Source: Nocardioides sp. BGMRC 2183 (GTDB lineage: Bacteria; Actinomycetota; Actinomycetes; Propionibacteriales; Nocardioidaceae). Taken from it: 64,000 bases of DNA. The stretch's first letter is position 1, and every line of letters begins with the position of its first letter. Positions 18,212-27,559 of the stretch are shown one piece after another. Location of the stretch: the NCBI GenBank assembly GCA_008123405.1, contig VSSA01000005.1, forward strand, positions 248,001 through 312,000, given 5' to 3'. Made by a program: the position numbers and the translations under genes. Below the pieces are notes generated by a model. The model made no database searches. It had not been told where the DNA came from and worked only from the letters and a program-made list of their open reading frames with translations.

Positions 18212-18982
18212 TCACGTGATGGTCAGCCCGCCATCCACCGGCAGCGTCTGCCCGGTGATGTAGCCGGCGGCGTCGGAGGCGAGGAAGACCACGGTGGCGG
18301 CGAGTTCGGCCGGGTCGCCCTTGCGCCCCATCGGGATCCGGCCCTGCTGCTGCTCCAGGTAGCCCGGCGGGTACTCCTCGGTCATCTCGGAGGCGAAGAA
18401 GCCCGGGGCGATCGCGTTCACCCGGATGCCCTTGCGTCCGGTCCACTGCTGGGCGAGGTCGCGGGTCATCCCGATCAGTCCGGCCTTGCTCGAGGCGTAG
18501 GCCGCCTGGGGGAGTCCGGCGGTGGTGATGCCGAGCACCGAGGAGATGTTGATGATGCTCGACCCGGGTTGCATCACCCGCCCGCACGCCTGCGCCATCC
18601 AGTAGCAGCCGTTGAGGTTGACGTCGATCACCTGCCGGAACTGCTCGGGGGTCTCCCGGGTGGCCGGGACGGCGGTGCCGATGCCGGCGTTGTTGACCAG
18701 TACGTCGACCCGGCCGAACTCGTTCATCGCGGCCTCTACCAGCGCCGTGCAGGAGTCGGGGTCGGCCACGTCGGTGGCCACGCTGACCGCGCGGCGGCCA
18801 GCGGACGTGACCAGCTCGGCGGTCTCGGCGAGCCGTTCGACCCGGCGGGCGCCGAGGGCGACGTCGGCGCCCGCTGCGGCCAGCGCCTGGGCGAAGGAGA
18901 CGCCGAGTCCGGAGGAGGCGCCGGTGACGACGGCGACCTTGCCGTCGAGTCGGAACAGGTTGGACTGGTGGGAGTCGGTCAT
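18212..18982 (-). CDS. SDR-family oxidoreductase
   Basis: A 256-residue classical short-chain dehydrogenase. It shows the cofactor motif TGASSGLG (about 20-27), NNAG at about 98-101, the catalytic Ser in INISSVLG and the YASSK pair at about 165-169. The C-terminus VDGGLTIT is typical of FabG-like members. It probably oxidises or reduces a hydroxyl/keto substrate with NAD(P). ATG 18982 is the natural start. It is divergent from the leuS leader promoter, with only 26 bp between its start codon and the -10 box. Confidence 0.92.
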   Translation of the reverse strand: MTDSHQSNLFRLDGKVAVVTGASSGLGVSFAQALAAAGADVALGARRVERLAETAELVTSAGRRAVSVATDVADPDSCTALVEAAMNEFGRVDVLVNNAGIGTAVPATRETPEQFRQVIDVNLNGCYWMAQACGRVMQPGSSIINISSVLGITTAGLPQAAYASSKAGLIGMTRDLAQQWTGRKGIRVNAIAPGFFASEMTEEYPPGYLEQQQGRIPMGRKGDPAELAATVVFLASDAAGYITGQTLPVDGGLTIT

Positions 18983-19008
18983 GGGGCGAGGGTACGGCGC
19001 GGGCGGGG

Positions 19009-19014
19009 TATCCT
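19009..19014 (+). promoter_or_regulatory. -10 box of the leuS leader transcript
   Basis: TATCCT lies 7 nt before the GTG of the leader peptide, predicting a leaderless transcript that begins at that codon. No strong -35 is evident. Confidence 0.6.
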
Positions 19015-19020
19015 GGGGCG

Positions 19021-19044
19021 GTGACCACCCGGCTTCTTGGTTAG
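19021..19044 (+). CDS. leuS leader peptide with tandem Leu codons
   Basis: A seven-residue ORF MTTRLLG starting at GTG 19021 and ending at TAG 19042-19044. It contains two adjacent CTT leucine codons, rare in this high-GC genome. The stop touches the first of two mutually exclusive hairpins, the second of which has a U-tract. This is the layout of ribosome-mediated attenuation: stalling at the CTT codons when Leu-tRNA is scarce would alter folding and allow read-through into leuS. Confidence 0.7.
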   Translation: MTTRLLG

Positions 19045-19094
19045 CCGCGTCGAGCCCCCTCGACGCGGCCGCCCCTCCTGCGCGAGGGGCTTTT
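19044..19094 (+). terminator. Attenuator upstream of leuS
   Basis: The first hairpin is GCCGCGTCGAG / CTCGACGCGGC with a CCCC loop (19044-19069). The second is GCCCCTC / GAGGGGC followed by TTTT (19071-19094), a canonical intrinsic terminator. The C-rich loop of the first (19055-19060) can alternatively pair with GAGGGG of the second, giving an antiterminator-type switch. It lies 42 nt before the leuS start. Confidence 0.75.
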
Positions 19095-19135
19095 CCATGT
19101 CCGGCGCACACCCCTGGAGCACGAGAGAGATCACC

Positions 19136-21685
<2,550 letters not shown>

Positions 21686-21762
21686 GTGGCTCCAGGCTGA
21701 GCAACGGCGCTGCCCCGAGGGACCAGTAGCATCGCCCTCCCGAGCACCCGCAAGGAGGACGG

Positions 21763-22371
21763 ATGCCCGCCGACACCGACACCCGGCGCCAGCGCATCAT
21801 CGACGCGACGCTGGAGGTGATCCACGATCACGGCCTGGCGGGGCTCCGGACCCAGGAGGTCGCCCGCCGCGCCGAGGTCAGCACGGGGCTGCTGCTCTAC
21901 CACTTCAAGACCCTCGACGGCGTGATCGCCGCCGCGATGCAGGAGTCGGAGGAGCGCTACTACCGGCATCTGGAGGACGAGGAGTCCGGGCGGCCGGCGG
22001 TCGACCGATTGCGGCTGTTGATCGAACGGTCGGGCGATCCTTCCTCCGTGGTCGCCACCTGGACGCTGTGGATGGAGTACTGGGTGCGGGCACTGCGCGA
22101 CCCCGACACCGCAGCGCTGTGTACGACGCTGGAGGCGCGGTGGCGCGAGGTGCTGCTCGACGTGGTCGAGCAGGGAGTCGGAGAGGGCACCTTCACCGTC
22201 GCCTCGCCCCGGGCCAGCGTGATCCGGCTCTCCGCGCTGCTGGACGGGCTCGCGGTCGCAGCAACCCTGGGTGACGCCGAGGTCTCGGTCGAGGCGGTCC
22301 CGGACCTGTGGCTCGAGGCGGCGGCACGGGAGCTCTCCTGCGACCCGCGCCTGCTCGGCCTGCCGCAGTGA
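21763..22371 (+). CDS. TetR-family regulator (BetI-like)
   Basis: A 202-residue regulator with an N-terminal TetR HTH (IIDATLEVIHDHGLAGLRTQ, then VARRAEVSTGLLLYHFKTLD). The C-terminal ligand domain resembles the BetI-type TetR_C_6 class (WTLWMEYWVRALRDP). ATG 21763 has a clean AAGGAGG site. It lies convergent to a flavin amine oxidase gene. Palindromes in the divergent promoter at 23932-23983 are good candidate operators, which suggests it controls the amine oxidase and permease genes in response to an amine. Confidence 0.9.
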   Translation: MPADTDTRRQRIIDATLEVIHDHGLAGLRTQEVARRAEVSTGLLLYHFKTLDGVIAAAMQESEERYYRHLEDEESGRPAVDRLRLLIERSGDPSSVVATWTLWMEYWVRALRDPDTAALCTTLEARWREVLLDVVEQGVGEGTFTVASPRASVIRLSALLDGLAVAATLGDAEVSVEAVPDLWLEAAARELSCDPRLLGLPQ

Positions 22372-22383
22372 TCGCCCCGTTAC

Positions 22384-22550
22384 TGAGAACGTGTTGGGAA
22401 AGCCATGACCTACTACGCGCCGCCCCACGAGCGGGTCTGCTGCGTTGGCGATCGGTCAACGATGCACCACATCGCCTCCCTCCGCCGCCTTGCATCCCCA
22501 CCCGTGGATGCGACGCTCGCTACGGCCCTGACTTCCCCAACACGTTCTGA
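22384..22550. repeat. Structured repeat, copy A (about 167 bp)
   Basis: Outer inverted arms at 22386-22400 and 22533-22550 share the core AACGTGTTGGG/CCCAACACGTT. The body opens with CTACTACGCGCCGC, holds CTGCGTTGG and ends GCGACGCTCGCTACGGC. The same body pattern occurs at 32496-32652 and 41220-41386 with different arms. The right arm overlaps the last codons of the amine oxidase gene. No protein is encoded. It may double as a terminator between the convergent genes. Confidence 0.65.
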
Positions 22551-23905
22551 GCTGACTCCTGCGCGAGGGCTGCGACGACCTCTGCTGCGACGCGCACCCC
22601 GGAACGGATCGCGCCGTCGATGTACCCGTTGCCGATGCCGGCGGTCTCGGTGCCGGCCCAGTGCAGCCGACCGACCGGCTCGCGGCGGCCCGCAGCATGC
22701 GCACGCCAGGTGCCCGGGGTCGGCACGGCGGCATAGGCGCCCTCGGCCCAGGCATGGTCCGGCCAACGCAGCTCGTGGTAGTCGGTCGGCTCCGCGGCGG
22801 CGGCGCCGAGGGGCGCCAGCGTGTCCAGGACCGCCTTGCGCCGCGCGTCCGGCGACTGGGCGTACCACGAGCGGTAGTCGTCGCCGTAGACGAAGGCGGC
22901 GATGACGCCGCGCGAGCGGTCCGCGGGGGAGTTGTCGAAGGTGTAGGCGACCGGGCCGGCGTCGTACGCGGTGAGCTGACCGGACAACCCCTCCTGCCGC
23001 CAGAACGGCTCCGGGTACACCACGTGGATCTTGGCCGCCTCGCCCATCGGGCTGCGGGCGTTCCAGCGGCGGCGGGCCAGGGGCAGCATCGGGGTGAAGG
23101 CGATCCGGGCCTGCGCCGGTGGGGTGCCGGTGACGACCGCGTGGCGGGCCCGAACGGTGCCTGTGGTCGTGGACACGGTGATTCCCGTGGCGTCCTGGGC
23201 GATGGCGGAGACGCCCGCCCCCAAGCGCACCCGGTCGCCCAGCTCGGCCGCGGCCGCCAGTGCCGGTGCATCGGCGCCCTCCACGAACCGGCTGTCCTGC
23301 GCCCCTCCGAGGGTGCCGAGCAGAGGGTCGAGGCCGCCGCCGGCCGCGATGTAGAAGAGCACGTGGAAGAGCGAGACGTCTCGTGGCTCGCAGGCCCACA
23401 GCCCCTGGATGAGCACCCGCATCCGCCGATAGGCGTCCGCCGAGGCGGAGTGCGCCCGCAGCCAGTCCTCGAACGTCTGCCCGTCCCACGCGTCGAGGTC
23501 GCGGCAGGCCTCGGGGGTGTCCGGATCCACCTGGCCGGCGAGGTCGTCGAGGAGGTCGACCAAGCGGTGGTACTGATCGGCGTCGTGGGCGTGGGGGAGC
23601 CCGCCACTGGTGTAGCCGAGCGTCTCCGCTCCGGGCCAGATCTCGAGGTGGCGCCCCTCGTCGTGGGTCGGGAAGCGCGCGCAGCCGAAGCGGTCCGCCC
23701 ATTCCAGCAGCGCGGTCTGCGCCGGACCGACCCATTGGCCGCCGTGATCGATCCGTACGCCGTCCTCCTCGCGTGACCAGACCCGCCCGCCGACCCGGTC
23801 GCTGCCCTCCAGCACGAGTACGTCGTGCCCCGCCCGGGTCAGGTCCAGAGCGGCGGACAGGCCGGCGTATCCGGCTCCGACGATGACGACGTCCGAGTTG
23901 TCCAT
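22520..23905 (-). CDS. Flavin-containing monoamine oxidase family protein
   Basis: A 461-residue FAD amine oxidase. The N-terminal Rossmann motif VIVGAGYAGLSAALDL with EGSDRVGGRVW binds FAD, and the C-terminal signature is LHWAGTETAGIGNGYIDGA. No Cys for covalent flavin is present in that signature, so FAD is non-covalent. It deaminates a primary or secondary amine, yielding aldehyde, ammonia and peroxide. ATG 23905 has GAAGGAGAA upstream. The last ~10 codons (QNVLGKSGP) come from the repeat at 22384-22550, indicating 3' extension by insertion. Confidence 0.92.
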   Translation of the reverse strand: MDNSDVVIVGAGYAGLSAALDLTRAGHDVLVLEGSDRVGGRVWSREEDGVRIDHGGQWVGPAQTALLEWADRFGCARFPTHDEGRHLEIWPGAETLGYTSGGLPHAHDADQYHRLVDLLDDLAGQVDPDTPEACRDLDAWDGQTFEDWLRAHSASADAYRRMRVLIQGLWACEPRDVSLFHVLFYIAAGGGLDPLLGTLGGAQDSRFVEGADAPALAAAAELGDRVRLGAGVSAIAQDATGITVSTTTGTVRARHAVVTGTPPAQARIAFTPMLPLARRRWNARSPMGEAAKIHVVYPEPFWRQEGLSGQLTAYDAGPVAYTFDNSPADRSRGVIAAFVYGDDYRSWYAQSPDARRKAVLDTLAPLGAAAAEPTDYHELRWPDHAWAEGAYAAVPTPGTWRAHAAGRREPVGRLHWAGTETAGIGNGYIDGAIRSGVRVAAEVVAALAQESAQNVLGKSGP

Positions 23906-23931
23906 GGTTCTCCTTCGATTTCGCCGACCCC

Positions 23932-23983
23932 TTGACAGGTGTGAGCCGGCTCACTGATCCTAGCCTGACTGACTGTTCAGTCA
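23932..23983 (+). promoter_or_regulatory. Promoter with two palindromic operators for the small membrane protein/permease genes
   Basis: A -35 TTGACA (23932-23937) is followed by 17 nt before a TGATCC -10. The perfect 14-bp palindrome GTGAGCCGGCTCAC (23941-23954) occupies that spacer. A second palindrome TGACTG-N6-CAGTCA (23966-23983) covers the start region. Both sit between the divergent amine oxidase and transporter genes. A repressor bound there would block RNA polymerase; the TetR protein at 21763 is the nearest candidate. Confidence 0.7.
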
Positions 23984-24001
23984 AGATCCCGAGGAGGACG
24001 A

Positions 24002-24163
24002 ATGGACGACGAACTGAGGGTGGAGCTCGATCGCAGGCTCGCGCTGATCGAGGACCCCGGCGGCGCCGATGCCCCACTGCCGCCGCTGCCGTGGTCCGAC
24101 GTGGTGCTCGCGATCGCCGCGCTCGCTCTGCTCTCGGTGCTGCTGGTGTGGTGGGCCCTGTGA
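24002..24163 (+). CDS. 53-residue single-pass membrane protein coupled to the NCS1 permease
   Basis: A short gene with an excellent GAGGAGGA site, ATG 24002 and stop 24161-24163 overlapping the GTG of the permease (GTGA). Residues 1-30 are charged (MDDELRVELDRRLALIED) and cytoplasmic in character. Residues ~31-53 form one hydrophobic helix (DVVLAIAALALLSVLLVWWA). Small one-helix partners are known for some sodium-symporter families. This one may assemble with or stabilise the permease, which is inferred from coupling only. Confidence 0.75.
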   Translation: MDDELRVELDRRLALIEDPGGADAPLPPLPWSDVVLAIAALALLSVLLVWWAL

Positions 24164-25596
24164 GCGCGGGGACCCAGGACTCGACCGTGTCGCAACCGAC
24201 GGACCAGGACGCCACCTACAGCGAGCTTCCGCTGTTGCGACGTGAACGCATCTGGGGCTTCTGGGACTACTCGTCGGTGAACGTCGGTCTGGCGATCGCG
24301 ACCTGGGCGTTCCTGCAAGGTGGCGCGGTCGCCTACTACGTCGGCGCCAAGGCGGCGATCGCGAGCATCGTGATCGGCTACGGGATCAGCGTGCTGCTGG
24401 TGTCGCTGGCGCCGTGCCTGCCGTGCGGCCGCTACGGCATCGAGCAGTTCGTGTCGATGCGCAGCGTGCTCGGCGAACGGGGTGCCCGGGTGCTGATGGT
24501 GGTGATGTCCGCCCTCCTGGCAGCAGCGTGGTCGGCGGTGCTCGCCATCATGTGCGGCCACGCGATGGCCAATGTCAGCAACCAGGTCTTCGGCACCACG
24601 ATCGATCCGGGTGCCGGGGTGGTCAGCGTGCTGGCGGTGGCGGCATTGGTGTGCTCGTGGGTGATCGTCGCCCGGGGGCCGCGGTCACTGGAGCTGGTCA
24701 ACCGCTTCGTGGCCCCGGGCCTGGTCGTGGTCACGCTGGTGATGCTGGTGCTGATCTTCACCAGCACGAGCTGGAGCGATCTCGCCGCGACGCCCGCGCT
24801 GGACCCTTGGGGTGATAGCCGCCTGGACTTCATGCTGGCCGTCGAGCTCAACATCGCAGGCGGATTCGCCTGGTGGCCCAACGTGGGCAACCTGTCCCGC
24901 CTCACCCGGACCACCCGAGCCGCCTTCTGGCCGAATGCGATCGGGCTCTTCGGCGCCTCCGTCGTCGCCGCCATCGTCGGTGTGTTCGCCGCGCTGGCGC
25001 TCGGCTCCGAGGACCCCACCCTGTGGATGGTGCCGCTGGGCGGAGCATTCCTCGGGGTGCTCGCGCTGGCGTTCGTCGGGATGGCCAACATCACCAGCGT
25101 GGTGGCGCAGAGCTATTCCGCCCTGGTCGCGATCAAGGGTGGCGGAGGATCGGCGCTGCGCCGGGTGCCCTGGGGCCTCCTGGCCGCGATGGTGCTCGCG
25201 CCGGCTGCGGTGCTGGCCTTCTTCCCGGCAACCGTCTACGACAACTACGCACGCTTCGTGTCGTGGGGCGCGATCGTGGTCGCCCCGCTCTGTGCAGTGC
25301 AGCTGGTGGACTTCTTCGTGCTCCGGCGGCAGCGGCTGGACCTGCGCGCGTTGCACCTGCCGTTCCGAGAGTCGCGCTACGGGTTCTGGGGCGGGTGGAA
25401 TCCGGCCGCCATCGTGGCGATCGTGGCCGGCGCGTCGACGTACGCGTTCCTGCTGGACCCGGTCACCTACGAGCCGCGGGGCTGGTTCGTCCACCTGACC
25501 GCCTCCCTCCCCGCGTTCGCGGTCGCGGGGGCGCTCCACTTCGGACTGACCCGAGCGATGCTCCGCCGCGATCCGGGCTGGGGCGGCTACCGCTGA
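24160..25596 (+). CDS. NCS1-family permease (cytosine/purine/allantoin type)
   Basis: A 478-residue transporter with about 12 hydrophobic helices. It shows the NCS1 N-terminal pattern RRERIWGFWDYSSVNVGLAI and the mid-protein AGGFAWWPNVGNLSRLTRTT. GTG 24160 overlaps the small membrane protein stop, and both share the operator-rich promoter. NCS1 carriers import nucleobases, hydantoins, allantoin or related amines by cation symport. Pairing with a flavin amine oxidase and a TetR regulator suggests uptake of the amine that the oxidase uses. Confidence 0.88.
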   Translation: MSAGTQDSTVSQPTDQDATYSELPLLRRERIWGFWDYSSVNVGLAIATWAFLQGGAVAYYVGAKAAIASIVIGYGISVLLVSLAPCLPCGRYGIEQFVSMRSVLGERGARVLMVVMSALLAAAWSAVLAIMCGHAMANVSNQVFGTTIDPGAGVVSVLAVAALVCSWVIVARGPRSLELVNRFVAPGLVVVTLVMLVLIFTSTSWSDLAATPALDPWGDSRLDFMLAVELNIAGGFAWWPNVGNLSRLTRTTRAAFWPNAIGLFGASVVAAIVGVFAALALGSEDPTLWMVPLGGAFLGVLALAFVGMANITSVVAQSYSALVAIKGGGGSALRRVPWGLLAAMVLAPAAVLAFFPATVYDNYARFVSWGAIVVAPLCAVQLVDFFVLRRQRLDLRALHLPFRESRYGFWGGWNPAAIVAIVAGASTYAFLLDPVTYEPRGWFVHLTASLPAFAVAGALHFGLTRAMLRRDPGWGGYR

Positions 25597-25624
25597 CGCT
25601 CAGGCTGCATCCGTGGAACCAGGC

Positions 25625-25630
25625 TAATCT
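25625..25630 (+). promoter_or_regulatory. -10 box of the degV gene
   Basis: TAATCT ends 7 nt before the ATG at 25638, predicting a leaderless transcript. Confidence 0.5.
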
Positions 25631-25637
25631 CAGCGGC

Positions 25638-26492
25638 ATGCCGACTGCCGTGGTCACCGACTCCACCGCCGAGCTCGGGCTCGCGCGGGCGGACCGACTC
25701 GGGGTCACCGTGGTGCCGCTGCAGGTCATCGTGGGCGACGAGGCGTTCGAGGAGGGTGCGCCGGAGGTCACGCCCGAGCGAATAGCCGAAGCGCTGCGGC
25801 AGAAACGAGCGGTCAGCACCTCGCGTGCCGCGCCGGCCCACTTCGCCGAGCTCTACCAGGCACTCGCCGACCAAGGGGCGACCTCGATCCTCTCCGTCCA
25901 CATCTCCAGCCAGGTGTCGGGGACCTTCGAGTCGGCCCAGGCCGGCGCACGGAGCTCGCCGGTGCCGGTGCGGTGCCTGGACAGCCGCCAGATCGGACCC
26001 GCGACCGGGTTCGCGGTCGAGTCGGCGGTCGCCGCCCTGGCGGCGGGGGGCGACCTCGACGACGCCTACGACGCCGCGTCCGCCCGCGCTGCGACCTGCC
26101 GGACGCTGCTCTACGTCGACACCCTCGAATACCTGCGTCGTGGCGGCCGGGTCAGCAACACCGCCGCGCTGGTCGGTGGCGCCCTTGCCGTCAAGCCGCT
26201 GCTCGGCGTCGAGGACGGCCTCATCGTGCCGGTGGCACGGGTGCGCACCTCGGCCAAGGCGATCGCCCGGCTCCGATCGCTGGCGCTGGAGTCGGCGGAA
26301 GGTCCGGTCGAGGCCTTCGTGGCCCACCTCGATGCCACCGAGCGTGCCGAGACGTTCGCCGCGTCGCTACGCGAGGAGCTGGGCGATCGCCTCGTCGGCG
26401 AGGTCCGGTGTCAGGAGATCGGCGCGGTGCTCGGCGCCCATGTCGGCCCCGGCATGGTGGCGACCTGCATCGCGCCCGTGCTCGATCGCTGA
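25638..26492 (+). CDS. DegV-family fatty acid-binding protein
   Basis: A 284-residue DegV protein. The start MPTAVVTDSTAELG with DSTA is the family signature. Residues FSSQVSGTFES-type (HISSQVSGTFESA) and TLEYLRRGGRVS complete it. DegV (FakB-type) proteins bind a fatty acid and, in Firmicutes, present it to the FakA kinase. No fakA-like gene is in the window, so the partner is unknown. The gene has its own leaderless promoter. Confidence 0.93.
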   Translation: MPTAVVTDSTAELGLARADRLGVTVVPLQVIVGDEAFEEGAPEVTPERIAEALRQKRAVSTSRAAPAHFAELYQALADQGATSILSVHISSQVSGTFESAQAGARSSPVPVRCLDSRQIGPATGFAVESAVAALAAGGDLDDAYDAASARAATCRTLLYVDTLEYLRRGGRVSNTAALVGGALAVKPLLGVEDGLIVPVARVRTSAKAIARLRSLALESAEGPVEAFVAHLDATERAETFAASLREELGDRLVGEVRCQEIGAVLGAHVGPGMVATCIAPVLDR

Positions 26493-26590
26493 CCCGACCG
26501 GATCGGCCCAGCAGTTCTCCCCAGCCGGGACCCGTGCGAGCGCTCTCCACACCGCCGGCGCGAGCCCCGTCGCGAGGGGGCGAATCTTCC

Positions 26591-26596
26591 TAGCGT
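26591..26596 (+). promoter_or_regulatory. -10 box of comEA
   Basis: TAGCGT lies 7 nt before the ATG at 26603; a leaderless start is likely. Confidence 0.45.
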
Positions 26597-26602
26597 GCTG
26601 GC

Positions 26603-27559
26603 ATGTCGTCACGACCAGACCCGACCGGCAGCCACCAACGGACCGATCTGGCAGCGCGACGCCTGGCGGCCCTGGCCTCCGAGCTGACCGCGAGCCGAGA
26701 CCCCGTGGCCGCACCGGTGGGAGCCTCTCGGCCAGCGGAGGAGCCGGCACCCGGCGAGCAGTGGTGGGCTGACCACACCCGGGTCGCGCCGCTGCGGGAC
26801 CCCCGGTCGCTCGCTGTGCCCTCGTCGTCCCCGCCCTCGTCGCCGCCGGCGCTCCCGGCGCCAGGTCGGCACGCTGCACGACGCAGGATTCCTATGCTCG
26901 CCCGGCTCCCGCTGCCCGCCGGGCTGAGCGGATTCACCTGGGGGCCTGCCCACCTGGCAGTGGTGGCGTTGCTGATCGCGGCCGGCCTCGCCGCCACCGC
27001 CTGGTGGGTCGGACGCGACCGCGGCGACACGGTCGGCCCGACCCCGATGAGCGAGGCGCCGGCACTTCTGGACCAGACCTCTGCCGACGCCGAGTCGAGT
27101 GCGGCCCCGTCGGCAGCCGGCGCCACCACCGCAGAGGTCACCGTCGACGTCACCGGCAAGGTACGACGCCCCGGCATCCAGGTGCTCGACGCCGGCTCCC
27201 GCGTGGTCGATGCCGTCGAAGCCGCCGGCGGTGCCCGCCCCGGGGTCGATCTGAGCACGATCAACCTGGCCCGACCCCTCACCGACGGCGAGCAGATCGT
27301 GGTCGGTCTGCCGACCGGTGGCGCCCTCACCGCCCCCGGAGCCACCACCGGCGAGGCCACCACGACCACCCTGGTCAATCTCAACACCGCCACCGCGGAG
27401 CAGCTCGAGACCCTGCCGGAGGTCGGACCGGTCACCGCCGCCGCGATCGTCGCCTGGCGCGACGAACACGGCGGGTTCACCAGTGTCGACGAGTTGATCG
27501 ACGTCGACGGGATCGGCGAGAAGACGCTGGAGTCGATCCGACCCCATGCGTCGGTGTGA
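26603..27559 (+). CDS. comEA: ComEA-family DNA-binding protein (SLBB plus helix-hairpin-helix)
   Basis: A 318-residue membrane-anchored protein. A long Pro/Ser-rich cytoplasmic region (1-~105) precedes one transmembrane helix (~112-130, AHLAVVALLIAAGLAATAWW). An SLBB domain follows (~165-235, VTVDVTGKVRRPGIQVL). A C-terminal HhH pair (~253-315) contains LNTATAEQLETLPEVGP and DVDGIGEKTLE. It binds incoming double-stranded DNA outside the membrane and hands it to ComEC, encoded next with a 4-nt overlap. The N-terminal extension is longer than in Bacillus ComEA. Confidence 0.93.
   Translation: MSSRPDPTGSHQRTDLAARRLAALASELTASRDPVAAPVGASRPAEEPAPGEQWWADHTRVAPLRDPRSLAVPSSSPPSSPPALPAPGRHAARRRIPMLARLPLPAGLSGFTWGPAHLAVVALLIAAGLAATAWWVGRDRGDTVGPTPMSEAPALLDQTSADAESSAAPSAAGATTAEVTVDVTGKVRRPGIQVLDAGSRVVDAVEAAGGARPGVDLSTINLARPLTDGEQIVVGLPTGGALTAPGATTGEATTTTLVNLNTATAEQLETLPEVGPVTAAAIVAWRDEHGGFTSVDELIDVDGIGEKTLESIRPHASV

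Noticed and set aside
19021-19135. T-box riboswitch upstream of leuS
   Set aside because: The leader is only ~115 nt, with no T-box motif or specifier loop; a Leu-rich leader ORF explains the hairpins better.
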